Shown here: in pieces, positions 30,118-39,693 of the stretch | Layout: every line of letters starts with the position of its first letter | Position numbering within the stretch: position 1 is the stretch's first letter | Source: Spirochaetaceae bacterium | Lineage (GTDB): Bacteria > Spirochaetota > Spirochaetia > Treponematales > Treponemataceae | Direction of reading: 5' to 3' | Length of the DNA stretch: 56,244 bases | NCBI GenBank assembly: GCA_017622135.1 | Contig: JAGARR010000022.1 | Span: 1 to 56,244, forward strand | Program-made: the position numbers and the translations under genes | Notes under the pieces: model-generated | Seen by the model: only the letters and a program-made list of their open reading frames with translations | The model's database searches: none | What the model was told of the DNA's origin: nothing

Positions 30118-32950
30118 ACAGGTCTCCTGTTTCATAGGTTATGATCTCCTCTTGCGGCAAGGTCACCACAAAGCTTCCGGTGGCTGGCTGGCCGTTCTTG
30201 AGGACCATATCCTCAACCCAGTTTCGGGGCTTGTTGGTGGGAAGGTATTGGCGCGCCTTTATAGTCCAGTTGAAGGTGCCTAGTCCTAGCTTTGTCAGAT
30301 CAAGGGTATAGCTATTGGTACTGAGGTTTGCCACGGCGGGAATGATGATGTCCATCACCTCCTGTCTTGTCTCCGCATTGGAGATGAGCAACTGATAGGC
30401 TTCTGCACCCTTGATGGTGTTCCATCTCAATTGGATGGAGGTGCTGTCCACAAGGTAGTTCTCGTCATACACAGTGCCGTCTTCCGGCTGCAGTCCTTCT
30501 GCTGGAGGGAAGGGTTCTATGGGATTGACGATGAAGGAACTGGGAATATGGTTGCTGATGTCGTGGCCTCCCTCCGTTATGGCGTTGACCGTCCACCAAT
30601 AGGTTCCCTCGGACAGGGGCGGAAGCTTCCTGCTGGCTCCCCGGTATACAATCGCCTGCTGGGGAATGGTTCCTGCGGTACCATACTCTTTTGGTATATT
30701 GCTTCTGTAGTCACCCTTGATGATGATGATTTCATATCCTTCTATGGGAGACTGTGAGCTGAATCTGAGGGTATCGGGATGCAGGTATGCGTCCATTCCG
30801 TCATACTTGGCTCCTGGCACAGGATTCTGCAGGGTTACAGGATAGATCTTTTTCAGGGCGAAGAAAGACTCCGACAACAATCCGGTGACACGGGTGGACA
30901 TGGGTGTCTCCTCCGCAAAGGCCTGGATGGTCCAGCGGTAGGTGCCATCGGGGTAGTGGTCAAATAGAACGTCCATCTCCGTGTCCTCGGAGAAAAGCTC
31001 CTCCGCTATGGGCTCCTGTCCGTAGCCGCCGTAGAGGAAAACCTGGTAGTAGTCGGCGCCCTCCACCGGTGCCCATTGGAGCTTCACGTCTATGCCTGGC
31101 CTGGAAATGGCAGTGGAGCCTCCCACAGGCGACACGATGCCAGCCTTTGGCAGCTGTGGAACGACTTCAAAGGATCGCGGCTCAGTGACAATACCGGAAC
31201 TACCGTCTCCGCTTTGAATTCTCCAGTACCAGGTTCCCTCCGCCAGTCGAGGACTGAATCCACCCACGGTGTCAGGGGTGTATTTTGTCTCATGGACAAT
31301 GGTATCGAAGTTCTTGGAGTCTGAAATCTGGAAGATGATTTCGTCCTCCAGGTTGTTCTTCCAAGTGAATCTGATGTCGGGGATACGGGTGTTGGCAATC
31401 TTGTATCCTTCGGGTGGGAAGATGGTGTTGAACTGAACCTCCTTGTCCACTGCCAGGAAGCTTTGTACCGGAGAGGAGGCTGACTTGTTGCCCTCGGTAT
31501 CAATCTGGGCGACATCCCAATACCAGCGTCCAGTGGAGGGGGGGAGGGCGGCGGTGTAGTTGTTGGTGGTGGAAAGGGTTGCCACAATGCTGCTCATGCT
31601 TTCGTCCCGACTGAGCCGCAGGATATATTCGCTGGCCTCAGGCTCCCGCCGCCAGGAGAAAAGCGGCCCCATGTCCTGCTCCGCTTCCTTGGCGATGTTC
31701 ACCAGCTGGCCGCCCACTGGGGAAATAGGCTGGGGAGTCTGCAATTGTCCCTGTTGGATGATGGTAAAGCTGGTGACTTCGGAAGCCTTGCCGTACCCAA
31801 TGCCATTGAAGGTGTAATAGGGTATTGTCCGCCAATACCATTTGCCGGCTCCCAGTGTGGAGACGATGCTGGAGGGATGCGCCGAATTCTGGGAGACGAC
31901 GGGATTGGTCATCTGGGGATTGTCCGCAATCTCAAAGAGATAGGAGGATGCATACTCATTGCCATTCCACATGAAGCGGATGGTAGGCAATTTGGTGCGG
32001 TAAGTAAAGCTGTCGCCGCCCACAGGCACAATGGGTGTCGGGGTGGGGGCATCCAGGATTGTGATGCGTCCACCCTGTAGTGCATCCTCCACAGGCACCC
32101 CGTCAACGGCGGAGTAGAGCCTCCAGTAATGGATGCCCTCCCCAAAGTCAATGGACATGGAGGAGAGGCCGGATAGTCCAATTTGGTCCACAAGCTGGTT
32201 GAACTCCTTGTCGGCAGCTGTCTCAAAGATGAGCTGGGAGTTGGGCGGCAGGTTGTAGGTGGACCACTTAAAGCTCACTGGGACGGTCTTGCCCTCGAAT
32301 TTCAGAAGCCGTGTCTGGGGTGAAGGCTCTATGATGGTGAGGGGCTGGGAGGTGATAGCTCCCTCTGCGTCCAGCGTGAGTCCTTCGCCTAGGCCGACAG
32401 AATGGGTTCCGTCGGCTCCGATGATGGTGGCGCTTCCGGCGGTGACTTGCAGCGACAGGGGAGAAGCGCTGCCACTGCCAATGTTTGCGTTGATGGTGGT
32501 GCCCTCCTGTAGGGCCACCGTCACGTTGCCAGACCGCAGTTGCATGTTGGAGCCGCTGCTGGCGTTGGCGGAAAGGTTTCCTCCGGAAAGGTTCACGGAG
32601 GTCATGCCGTCGGTGTCCACCTGGATCTGGATGATGGTGTTCTCTCCCAGCTGCAGCTCGCTGTGCTCGAAGGTGACGGTGGTTTCGGCCCCGGCAGCTG
32701 TTCTGATGGTGTCTCCGTTGTAGACAAGGGAGTCCTGCTGGAGTCGGTCCCAGATCAGCCGGTCGGAGAATTTTCGCTGGGCTGCCTTGTATTTCCAGGT
32801 AACGGTGGCTATGGGTGTGTCGTTGAGCTTTTCTAGCACCGCGGTAAAGTCCCTCCAGAACAGCCACAGGCTTATAGTGGCTCCAGAGAGACAGAGCAGC
32901 GTTACCAGCAGGTCTTTAGCCCTGGATCTTGTACTTCTTTTCTTCTTCAT
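30107..32950 (-). CDS. FecR-domain protein with multiple Ig/fibronectin-like domains
   Basis: The 947-residue product has one N-terminal membrane helix (about 14-30) and then a FecR-like domain (about 70-200): DSLVYNGDTIRTAAGAETTV, ELQLGENTIIQIQ, LSGGNLSAN, VQEGTT-like turns and the VGLGEGLTLDAEG segment. The remaining ~700 residues hold about seven repeats of a beta-sandwich of the type FxWxxxxxAxxYxFEIAxxxxF ending in a GxWYWRI strand. It is likely anchored in the inner membrane and long enough to span part of the periplasm. FecR domains classically sense signals for sigma factors, but no sigma gene is adjacent. It overlaps the cyclase gene by 35 nt and the barrel gene by 11 nt. Confidence 0.82.
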   Translation of the reverse strand: MKKKRSTRSRAKDLLVTLLCLSGATISLWLFWRDFTAVLEKLNDTPIATVTWKYKAAQRKFSDRLIWDRLQQDSLVYNGDTIRTAAGAETTVTFEHSELQLGENTIIQIQVDTDGMTSVNLSGGNLSANASSGSNMQLRSGNVTVALQEGTTINANIGSGSASPLSLQVTAGSATIIGADGTHSVGLGEGLTLDAEGAITSQPLTIIEPSPQTRLLKFEGKTVPVSFKWSTYNLPPNSQLIFETAADKEFNQLVDQIGLSGLSSMSIDFGEGIHYWRLYSAVDGVPVEDALQGGRITILDAPTPTPIVPVGGDSFTYRTKLPTIRFMWNGNEYASSYLFEIADNPQMTNPVVSQNSAHPSSIVSTLGAGKWYWRTIPYYTFNGIGYGKASEVTSFTIIQQGQLQTPQPISPVGGQLVNIAKEAEQDMGPLFSWRREPEASEYILRLSRDESMSSIVATLSTTNNYTAALPPSTGRWYWDVAQIDTEGNKSASSPVQSFLAVDKEVQFNTIFPPEGYKIANTRIPDIRFTWKNNLEDEIIFQISDSKNFDTIVHETKYTPDTVGGFSPRLAEGTWYWRIQSGDGSSGIVTEPRSFEVVPQLPKAGIVSPVGGSTAISRPGIDVKLQWAPVEGADYYQVFLYGGYGQEPIAEELFSEDTEMDVLFDHYPDGTYRWTIQAFAEETPMSTRVTGLLSESFFALKKIYPVTLQNPVPGAKYDGMDAYLHPDTLRFSSQSPIEGYEIIIIKGDYRSNIPKEYGTAGTIPQQAIVYRGASRKLPPLSEGTYWWTVNAITEGGHDISNHIPSSFIVNPIEPFPPAEGLQPEDGTVYDENYLVDSTSIQLRWNTIKGAEAYQLLISNAETRQEVMDIIIPAVANLSTNSYTLDLTKLGLGTFNWTIKARQYLPTNKPRNWVEDMVLKNGQPATGSFVVTLPQEEIITYETGDLYGN

Positions 32951-34790
32951 CCAGGTTCACCTTTGCATAGTCTGGCGTGGGGATGCCCAACAGCTCCCGT
33001 ACCTCAGCCATTGTCTTGGGGCCGTCTGGACCGGCACCAGGGATGTCCGTGGCCTTGGGCATGTTGACCACCGCATACATGGATACCGGCTTTTCCTTTC
33101 CCTTTACGGTGACGGAGGGCATCTGCTCCACAATAACGTGTTCCTTAATCAGCTCGTAGGTATTTTCCGTAATGAGGATGTCCGTCCCCAGTGGCTTGTT
33201 CAGGGCCTCTGTTCGGGAGGCAAAGTTCACCGCATCACCGATGACGGTATATTCCATTCGCTGGGTGGATCCAATCTGTCCTGCGATGACCGGACCGGTG
33301 TTCACGCCGCAGCCAATCTTGATGATGGGCTTCTTGTCGCCGCCACGCCCCACGTTGAATTCCCGCAGGGCGGCCCGCATCATCAGGCAGCCACGAACAC
33401 AGTTCAGGGCGTCCTGGGCGGGGGAGCCAGCAGAAACCGGTGCTCCCCACACTGCCATGACCGCATCACCAATGAACTTGTCAACAACACCGTTGGTATT
33501 GTTGACGCACTCAACCATGCGGGTCATGTAGTCGTTCAGGAATTCCACCACCTCGGCAGGCTCCAGCTTTTCGGAGATGGCGGTGAAGGAGCGGATATCT
33601 GAGAAAAAGATGGTCACCTCTTTGTTCTCACCACCCATGGCCAGCTCTCCTCGGGCCGCCTTCTCTGCAATCTCCTTGTTGACGAAGCGTCCGAAGCTGT
33701 CCTTCAATCGCTCCCGTTCAGCCAGCCCCCTTCCCATGGAGACGAAGCGCTCTGTCAGCAATCCGATTTCATCGCTGCCCTTGGGCTTCAGGTTCACCTC
33801 GTAGTTTCCCTGCTCGATTTGATCCGATGCGGCTGCCAGTTTTTTCACTGGGGTGCTGATGGTCTTGGAGAAGAAGTAGATGAACAGGATTGCCAGCATC
33901 AGCACCGCTGCAGTAAGGTAGAGGTTCCTCCGCAAGGTGTCATATACTGGCTGCATCACCAGGTCAGAGCGGATGGTGGTGACAACACCGCAGTCTCCGA
34001 TGGCAAGCTTGCTGTAGGCACCATAATACTCAATTCCGTCGCTGTCGGTGAATACCGTCTGGCGGTTGGTGTCATTGTTTTGCCGCATCTCTTGGATGAT
34101 GGGTATGTGGGCAAAGTTGGCTCCCGCCTTGATGAGGTCGAAGTCGCTGTGTACCATCAGGTCCTCGTTGTGGTTGACGATGAAGGACTGATTGACAGAA
34201 CCGGTGCCAAAGACTTCCGTCAGAGATTCTGCGGAAAACAGCACAACGGCGGCCTGCTGCAAGCCGCTCTCCTGCCAGGGGTAGAGGAGGGCTAGAATGG
34301 GTATACCGAATATGGGAGCTCCGGACAGGACGAATACCTCCCCTCGAGCTGCCCGCTGGATGGAGTCCTTGTTGGCCTCCTGGAAGGTGGAAATAAAACC
34401 CTCGTCCAGCTCGTTGGAAAGGAAGAACCTGGAGTTTATCAGTGTGCGGTCGTTCCGGTCAGTCTCCACATTGTACAGGAGGATTGCTGCCGTTCCTTGG
34501 TTGCGCTCGAAGAAGAAGGTTGTAGTCTGACGTGCCATGGCGGCACTATTGCCGGCACTGCTGAGCATATCCAATAGAAGAAAGCTGTTGGAACGGATGG
34601 TGGTAAGCTCTGCCTCCGCAGATGTGGCGGAACGCTGGTTCAATGTATGGTTGTTCTCTTCCGCTGTACGCTTGGTATCGTCCCCCACGAAGTAGGATAC
34701 AATATAGGTAACCGCACCAAGGGAAATCAAAACCAGCATTGTAATGATAATTACAAGTTTCAGTCCGATTGAAAATGTTACTTTTTGCAC
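32916..34790 (-). CDS. Membrane adenylate/guanylate cyclase (class III) with periplasmic sensor
   Basis: The 624-residue product has two membrane helices (about 10-33 and 295-315) that enclose a ~260-residue sensor region (Cache-like, inferred), a HAMP segment (about 315-370), and a class III cyclase domain (about 395-580). That domain shows IFFSDIRSFTAISE with the first metal Asp, NGVVDKFIGDAVMAVWGAP with the second, GCGVNTGPVIAGQIGS, and TVIGDAVNFASR with the Asn/Arg catalytic pair. It should make cAMP; a Lys/Asp specificity pair is plausible but not verified. Starts at GTG 34790 after GGGAG. Promoter TTGATG/TATTAT upstream. First gene of a three-gene leftward operon. Confidence 0.9.
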   Translation of the reverse strand: MQKVTFSIGLKLVIIITMLVLISLGAVTYIVSYFVGDDTKRTAEENNHTLNQRSATSAEAELTTIRSNSFLLLDMLSSAGNSAAMARQTTTFFFERNQGTAAILLYNVETDRNDRTLINSRFFLSNELDEGFISTFQEANKDSIQRAARGEVFVLSGAPIFGIPILALLYPWQESGLQQAAVVLFSAESLTEVFGTGSVNQSFIVNHNEDLMVHSDFDLIKAGANFAHIPIIQEMRQNNDTNRQTVFTDSDGIEYYGAYSKLAIGDCGVVTTIRSDLVMQPVYDTLRRNLYLTAAVLMLAILFIYFFSKTISTPVKKLAAASDQIEQGNYEVNLKPKGSDEIGLLTERFVSMGRGLAERERLKDSFGRFVNKEIAEKAARGELAMGGENKEVTIFFSDIRSFTAISEKLEPAEVVEFLNDYMTRMVECVNNTNGVVDKFIGDAVMAVWGAPVSAGSPAQDALNCVRGCLMMRAALREFNVGRGGDKKPIIKIGCGVNTGPVIAGQIGSTQRMEYTVIGDAVNFASRTEALNKPLGTDILITENTYELIKEHVIVEQMPSVTVKGKEKPVSMYAVVNMPKATDIPGAGPDGPKTMAEVRELLGIPTPDYAKVNLDEEEKKYKIQG

Positions 34791-34812
34791 ACAACACTCC
34801 CTGCGAAAATCG

Positions 34813-34842
34813 ATAATACACTGTTTTAATCATCGGCATCAA
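34813..34842 (-). promoter_or_regulatory. Promoter of the cyclase-FecR-barrel operon
   Basis: TTGATG (34842-34837), 18 bp, TATTAT (34818-34813) on the minus strand, with a ~20-nt leader holding GGGAG. Confidence 0.5.
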
Positions 34843-34920
34843 ATATGTATTTTCCAATAAATACTGTAAGTGTACTTAAACATAATAACACATTTTATAA
34901 AAAAATGGGATAAATGCAAA

Positions 34921-34970
34921 AAAAAACTCCATCTGATGGAATAATTTGTTTCACCGATGGAGTTTTTTTT
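34921..34970 (-). terminator. Terminator of greA
   Basis: AAAACTCCATC pairs with GATGGAGTTTT around a ~22-nt loop. Poly-A on the plus-strand left side gives the T tract on the minus strand. Confidence 0.8.
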
Positions 34971-35001
34971 GCATTGGTCCGGCAGTCACCGGATTCTAAT
35001 C

Positions 35002-37743
35002 CTAGAAGTCAGCTGCCTCAATCTTCTCTACCTTGTAGTTGTGATCGTGGTCGTTGATGGAGAATTTCAGTGTGTCTCCCTTCTTTGCATTCATCAACTT
35101 GTTTCCCAAGGGTGACTTGAAGGAAATCACCTTGTTCTTCGGATCAGACTCCCATGGACCCAGGATGGTGTACACTTCCTGCTCGTTTGTGTTGAGGTTC
35201 AGCAGGGTAACCATGGTTCCAAAGGAGACGCTGGCGGTGGACAAAGTTGCCGGATCGAAAATCTTGGCACGTCCAATTTCGTCGTTGAGCCGTCCCGCTC
35301 GGTTGTTCAGCTCGTTCTGCCGCTCCTTTGCAGCCTTGTACTCCGCATTCTCCTTCAAGTCTCCCTGTGCCCTGGCCTCGGCAATTTCCTTTGCATTGTC
35401 GGGCATCTCCACCGTCAGGATGTTTTCCAGCTCCTGTTTCTTGAGGGTGAGCATCTTTGCGGTGACAATGAAGCCCAAGTTGGTGGAGGTCTTTTCCTCT
35501 GCACCGTGGAACTTGAAGTCGGGGAACTTCTTCTGGATTTCACTGCGGAGTCGCATCTTGATGGCAGGGTCAAGGTCCTTCACGTCGTCCACCAAGGTGT
35601 ACATACGGGTGACGGTATCCATGTCATTGTCCAGGATGTAGTTCAAGAGGGTGTTTTCCTCGAACAGCAGCTTTTGGATCTGGCGGTCCAGCTTCCTGTT
35701 TTCAGTGGTGTCCACATGGTTGTCGATTTCCCGATAAATCAGGTCGAGAATGTGGACCAGGGTGACCAGCTGTCTTTCGTAGGGAATTCCCGCCTCCTGG
35801 AACCACTGCTCCTCACGGCACTCCCGGAAGAAGAAGATGGCTGCCTCACGGTACAGGCGGAACTCGTCGAAGCTTTCCACAGCCAGCTTCTTCACGGCGT
35901 CCACATAACCGTTCTCAATGAGCTGTGAGAGCATTTCCTTTCTGAGGGCAGTGGGGAAGAGTTTGATGTAGATGTCTCCCCAGTTGGGCAGCAGGGTCTT
36001 GACGCAGGTCAGGAAGTCCGAGCGAAGGTTCGTGTTCTTTGTGTCCTTCAGGGCAATGTACATCTTTCGGGGATCCTCCACCTCTCCAAAAAGCTCTCCG
36101 AAGGTGTACTTGAAGTTGGGATTCAAGTGGGGCTTTTCAGCCACAATCTTGCGTACCACCAGGTAGGACGCCATTACCTGCTCCGTTACAGAGCTGAATG
36201 ATTTCAGGTAGTTGGTGAAGTAGGAGAACATTTCCAGGAACAACTCGGAATCCTTGTCGGTCTCCTTGGAGTCAAGGTACTTCATCAGGATGTCGATGCG
36301 GGCAAAGAACTGCTTCTGGGCCTTGAATTCTCCCGCCAGCATTTCTGCCCGGGAAATCACATTGGCACGGACGGTGTACATATTGATGTCGTTGGGATTT
36401 ACACCGAACTTGGGGTTGGTGCTGAGCTCGGCACGAGCCCTGGTGCTCCAACTGGTCCACTCTCCGGGAGACAGAATGCTGGGAACCAACTCCGCCTTGA
36501 TGTGCTTGAAGTCACAGTTGTTTCCAAAGCTCTTGATGATGATCTCAAGGGTCTTGGCGGGGTCCTTCTTCACTTCTTCTGCCAAGTCAGCCTTTGTCTT
36601 GGTGGCCTTTTTGACCCAGATATGGTCGGGAGGCAGGGGCTGCAGCGCCTCGATGGCCATGTCGGAGGACATCTCCTTCTTGCCATGCTTCTTTCCAAAG
36701 TTGATGATGAGCTGCTTGTTGTCCACCCGCTGGATGATGCCAACACCCCAGTATCTGTGGTACACGTAGTTCTTCTTGTCAAAGGCAATGCGCTTCTCGA
36801 AGCCGGAGATGGCGTCCAGCACGTTGCGAGTGTTACCCAGCAGGCCTGATTCCTTGATGCATTCCTCAAGGCGACTGTGATTGCTGTACTTGCTCCTGAA
36901 GCAGTCTACAATCTCACGGCGTGCCCAGGAATCAGTGTTGTCGATGTTAAGGATCAGCTTGAGGATGTCGATGGCGACGCTCCATGCCTTGCCAGCCTCT
37001 ACCTCGTTACCCTCGCTGGCCTGGCTCTTGTAATGCTCATAGAGCTCCTGCATCAGCACGGCACTCTTGTCCTCGTTGATTGCCTTGGCAATTTGCCGCT
37101 GTACAAGATAGAAGAACTCAATGTCCTGGGGAATCTTCTTCACCAGCTTTGACCAAAGCTCCTTGATCTGGTTCATGGCATTGCCGCCGATGTTGATGTA
37201 GCGATGGATGGCTCTTCTGTAGTAGTCGATGGCCTCTTCCTCATTGCCAGACTGCTCGTAATGCTCGGCTAGGAGCTTTGCCACATCGGCTTCCTCGTGG
37301 TCTACCCGTACCAGTGTCTCATAAATTTCCCAGACCTTCTCGCTACCCTCGTTGCGATAGCATTCTGCCAGGGTTCTCAGTGCGAACTTGTTGTTGGGGT
37401 CCTCCTCAAGGATGGCCTCGCAGAGGTAGGTCACTACATTCGCCTTATGGTTGTCCTGGAAGATTTCCACTAGGCTTATCAGCGCGGAGTTGTCCAGAGT
37501 CTTCTTCTTCAGGGAAAGCATGCCGGAAATGTACAGGGCGATGATGCTGTTCTTTGTGTGGGACAGGTGATCGTCACAGGCTGCCTTCAACTCGTCGATG
37601 CAGTTCTGGTTCTGGGCATTCTCCACAATGGCTGCCAATTCCATAAAGTTGCTCTTTGAATAATTGCTGATGGTGGCCCTGGTCCACTTTTCCTCGTTCA
37701 GCATTCCCTGCACAGATTTTACAAGCTCTTCTGACATATCCAA
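35002..37743 (-). CDS. greA: Giant transcription elongation factor GreA
   Basis: GreA rescues backtracked RNA polymerase by stimulating transcript cleavage. The C-terminal ~160 of 913 residues are a full GreA: a coiled coil with ARAQGDLKENAEYKAAKERQ, then NELNNRAGRL, and the FKBP-like VSFGTMVTLLNLNTNEQEVY domain ending KVEKIEA. The acidic tip pair expected in the coiled coil (here D and E in GDLKENAEY) is present. The N-terminal ~750 residues are helical, partly TPR-like (ALRTLAECYRNEGSEKVWEI) and unlike any other Gre protein I know outside spirochaetes. Ordinary GreA is ~158 residues. SD AGGAGT. It lies 46 bp after the 37790 gene, possibly co-transcribed, and ends in a terminator. Confidence 0.92.
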   Translation of the reverse strand: MDMSEELVKSVQGMLNEEKWTRATISNYSKSNFMELAAIVENAQNQNCIDELKAACDDHLSHTKNSIIALYISGMLSLKKKTLDNSALISLVEIFQDNHKANVVTYLCEAILEEDPNNKFALRTLAECYRNEGSEKVWEIYETLVRVDHEEADVAKLLAEHYEQSGNEEEAIDYYRRAIHRYINIGGNAMNQIKELWSKLVKKIPQDIEFFYLVQRQIAKAINEDKSAVLMQELYEHYKSQASEGNEVEAGKAWSVAIDILKLILNIDNTDSWARREIVDCFRSKYSNHSRLEECIKESGLLGNTRNVLDAISGFEKRIAFDKKNYVYHRYWGVGIIQRVDNKQLIINFGKKHGKKEMSSDMAIEALQPLPPDHIWVKKATKTKADLAEEVKKDPAKTLEIIIKSFGNNCDFKHIKAELVPSILSPGEWTSWSTRARAELSTNPKFGVNPNDINMYTVRANVISRAEMLAGEFKAQKQFFARIDILMKYLDSKETDKDSELFLEMFSYFTNYLKSFSSVTEQVMASYLVVRKIVAEKPHLNPNFKYTFGELFGEVEDPRKMYIALKDTKNTNLRSDFLTCVKTLLPNWGDIYIKLFPTALRKEMLSQLIENGYVDAVKKLAVESFDEFRLYREAAIFFFRECREEQWFQEAGIPYERQLVTLVHILDLIYREIDNHVDTTENRKLDRQIQKLLFEENTLLNYILDNDMDTVTRMYTLVDDVKDLDPAIKMRLRSEIQKKFPDFKFHGAEEKTSTNLGFIVTAKMLTLKKQELENILTVEMPDNAKEIAEARAQGDLKENAEYKAAKERQNELNNRAGRLNDEIGRAKIFDPATLSTASVSFGTMVTLLNLNTNEQEVYTILGPWESDPKNKVISFKSPLGNKLMNAKKGDTLKFSINDHDHNYKVEKIEAADF

Positions 37744-37789
37744 CTCCTATTTATTTCAGTCGATGTAACTCGAATCCATCTGCCTACCG

Positions 37790-38743
37790 CTACATGGTGT
37801 ATTTTTTGTATACATCCTCGTTAAGCAGCTTGATGCGGCGCAGGGTGTCGTTAATCTTTTCCCTGTCGTCATTTATATTCAGATAATAATCAATGAGCCA
37901 AAAGTACTTGTTGATCAGTCTCGGCACCAGGACGGAAATTCCGCCGGTGGAGGATTGGATCTCGTTCTCCAGGCTCGTGATGTCCCTCTTCAGGTTGCTG
38001 AACTCTATGGGCCGTAGCGGACGGGTGATGTTGAGGACTCCGTACAGCACTCCATAGACTGGTATCCATTCCCGCATCACCCGCTCTGGATACCCATACT
38101 GGCGGACCAGCTCTATCAACCTTAGAATTAGCTCCGAGTCAAGGAACAGCAGGTCTATCTTGTCCGCTGCAAGAAAGAATGCCTCCCGGAAAAAGACCTT
38201 CGCATAGTTGTCCTGGCCGCAAAGGGCATAGCAGTCCGCCATTTCCGCCAAGATGGGGGCGGCATCCTCCCGCCTAGTGATGTTGTCCAACAGGGCATTG
38301 GCCTCCCGCAGGTGGTCCAATGCCACCTCGAAGGAGCCTAGCTGCTTGTGGCAGAAGGCGGCCTTCCTGTAGGCCTCCGCCCGCTGGAGCTGCTGGGGGT
38401 CATCCAGATGCTGCTGGTAGTTTTCCAGCGCCAGGGTGAACACTCCCCGCCGCAAGGCATAGATACCGGTGTCGTAGCTGGAGTCCACCATACCAACAAT
38501 GCCCGTAACAAAATTCTTCCACCCATCGATGATGCGTTCTCCCTTCTCGAAAGGAATGATGAGTCTGTCTACAGCGTTCAACTCCTCCTTCCAGAAACTG
38601 GTGCAACGGATGGTGAACAATATTTCCTTGTTGTCCAGGTCATCTGCAAGAGCATCCTCAAGAAGGGGCTTTGCCATGGCAGGGTTGCCTTCTCTCAAAA
38701 GCTCGTACGCCCGGCTTAGTCCATGGTTTTGCTGGGTGCTCAT
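37790..38743 (-). CDS. TPR-like cytoplasmic protein, function unknown
   Basis: A 317-residue, soluble, helical protein without signal peptide. The centre holds TPR-type helix pairs (ALENYQQHLDDPQQLQRAEA, AFCHKQLGSFEVALDHLREA, MADCYALCGQDNYAKVFFRE). The last 80 residues include a charged helix and YFWLIDYYLNINDDREKIND. I do not recognise a named family. It precedes the giant greA by 46 bp in the same direction, which suggests a shared transcript and perhaps a shared role. No Shine-Dalgarno site is visible; the promoter places the mRNA start only ~8 nt from the ATG. Confidence 0.72.
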   Translation of the reverse strand: MSTQQNHGLSRAYELLREGNPAMAKPLLEDALADDLDNKEILFTIRCTSFWKEELNAVDRLIIPFEKGERIIDGWKNFVTGIVGMVDSSYDTGIYALRRGVFTLALENYQQHLDDPQQLQRAEAYRKAAFCHKQLGSFEVALDHLREANALLDNITRREDAAPILAEMADCYALCGQDNYAKVFFREAFFLAADKIDLLFLDSELILRLIELVRQYGYPERVMREWIPVYGVLYGVLNITRPLRPIEFSNLKRDITSLENEIQSSTGGISVLVPRLINKYFWLIDYYLNINDDREKINDTLRRIKLLNEDVYKKYTM

Positions 38744-38757
38744 AGCTACATCTGTTT

Positions 38758-38785
38758 ATTATACAAAAAAAAACTCTTTAGTCAA
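38758..38785 (-). promoter_or_regulatory. Promoter of the 37790 gene and probably greA
   Basis: TTGACT (38785-38780), 16 bp, TATAAT (38763-38758) on the minus strand. The -10 ends 14 nt from the start codon, so the leader is very short. Between here and 38979 no gene or structure was found. Confidence 0.65.
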
Positions 38786-38979
38786 TTACAGTTTTTTAAA
38801 AAGTGGGGCACATTTATAGTATGATTTGATATGATAAGTCAAGATGTTGTCGGCCTGTTTTCTGATTTTTTTACAAAAAGATTGCAAGGAAAATAAAGAT
38901 TTTGAAAGAAATTGTCTTTGTAGGGAGATGGAAGCTGAGGGTTGGAGGTTTTCTACCTGCCGAACCAGAGAAAAGTCTA

Positions 38980-39008
38980 TTTACATATTCAATAGCATTT
39001 GCTACTAT
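38980..39008 (+). promoter_or_regulatory. Promoter of rpe
   Basis: TTTACA (38980-38985), 17 bp, TACTAT (39003-39008), ending 9 nt before the ATG at 39018. A leaderless transcript is predicted. Confidence 0.55.
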
Positions 39009-39017
39009 ATGTATTCG

Positions 39018-39665
39018 ATGGCTTCTTCAAAATCAGAGAACAGATCAGTGTTGTTGGCTCCCTCCCTTCTGTCCGCGGACTTTTTCTTATTGAAGGAATC
39101 CTTTGAGTATATGGAAAAAAAGGGTGCCGATTGGGTTCACATCGACGTGATGGACGGAACCTTCGTTCCCCAGATAACCTTCGGGCAGCCCATTGTAAAG
39201 GCGTTGCGCCCCCATTCGTCCCTACCCTTTGACGTGCACCTGATGGTGGAGCATCCCGAGTCCCAGCTGGAGAGCTTTGCCGCCGCCGGTGCCGACTATA
39301 TCACCGTCCACTGGGAGGCCACGGTGCACCACCACCGGGTTATGGCCACCATCCACCAGCTGGGAAAGAAGGCCGGCATCTCCATTGTACCCTCCATTCC
39401 CGTCAGTGCTATCGAGGAGATTCTCCCCTATGTGGATCTGGTGCTGGTGATGACGGTGAATCCGGGTTTCGGCGGCCAGGAATTCATTCCCCGGGCTGCG
39501 GAGAAAATTGCCGTGCTGAAAAGGCTTCGGGAGGAGCATGGCTATACCTATCTTATTTCTGTAGATGGGGGAATAAATACAGAAACTGCTCGTTTGGTAA
39601 CTGACAAAGGTGCCGATATATTAGTATCGGGCTCGTCGTTTTTCAGTGGGTCCTTGATTTTGTGA
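39018..39665 (+). CDS. rpe: Ribulose-phosphate 3-epimerase
   Basis: Interconverts ribulose 5-phosphate and xylulose 5-phosphate in the pentose phosphate pathway. The ~215-residue TIM barrel has LLAPSLLSADFFLL, the catalytic and metal sites in WVHIDVMDGTFVPQITFG, FDVHLMVEHPE, ITVHWEA, VLVMTVNPGFGGQEF and the second catalytic Asp in ISVDGGINTET, then ADILVSGSSFF. Family length is ~220. ATG 39018 is preferred over 39009 because the -10 box ends at 39008; neither start has a Shine-Dalgarno site. A long upstream extension of the frame has no family similarity. Confidence 0.93.
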   Translation: MASSKSENRSVLLAPSLLSADFFLLKESFEYMEKKGADWVHIDVMDGTFVPQITFGQPIVKALRPHSSLPFDVHLMVEHPESQLESFAAAGADYITVHWEATVHHHRVMATIHQLGKKAGISIVPSIPVSAIEEILPYVDLVLVMTVNPGFGGQEFIPRAAEKIAVLKRLREEHGYTYLISVDGGINTETARLVTDKGADILVSGSSFFSGSLIL

Positions 39666-39693
39666 CTTTTACTATGGGGGAAGGGTACCTATT

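Noticed and set aside
38844..39017. N-terminal extension of rpe by 58 residues.
   Set aside because: The extra residues have no epimerase similarity, and a promoter lies inside this stretch.
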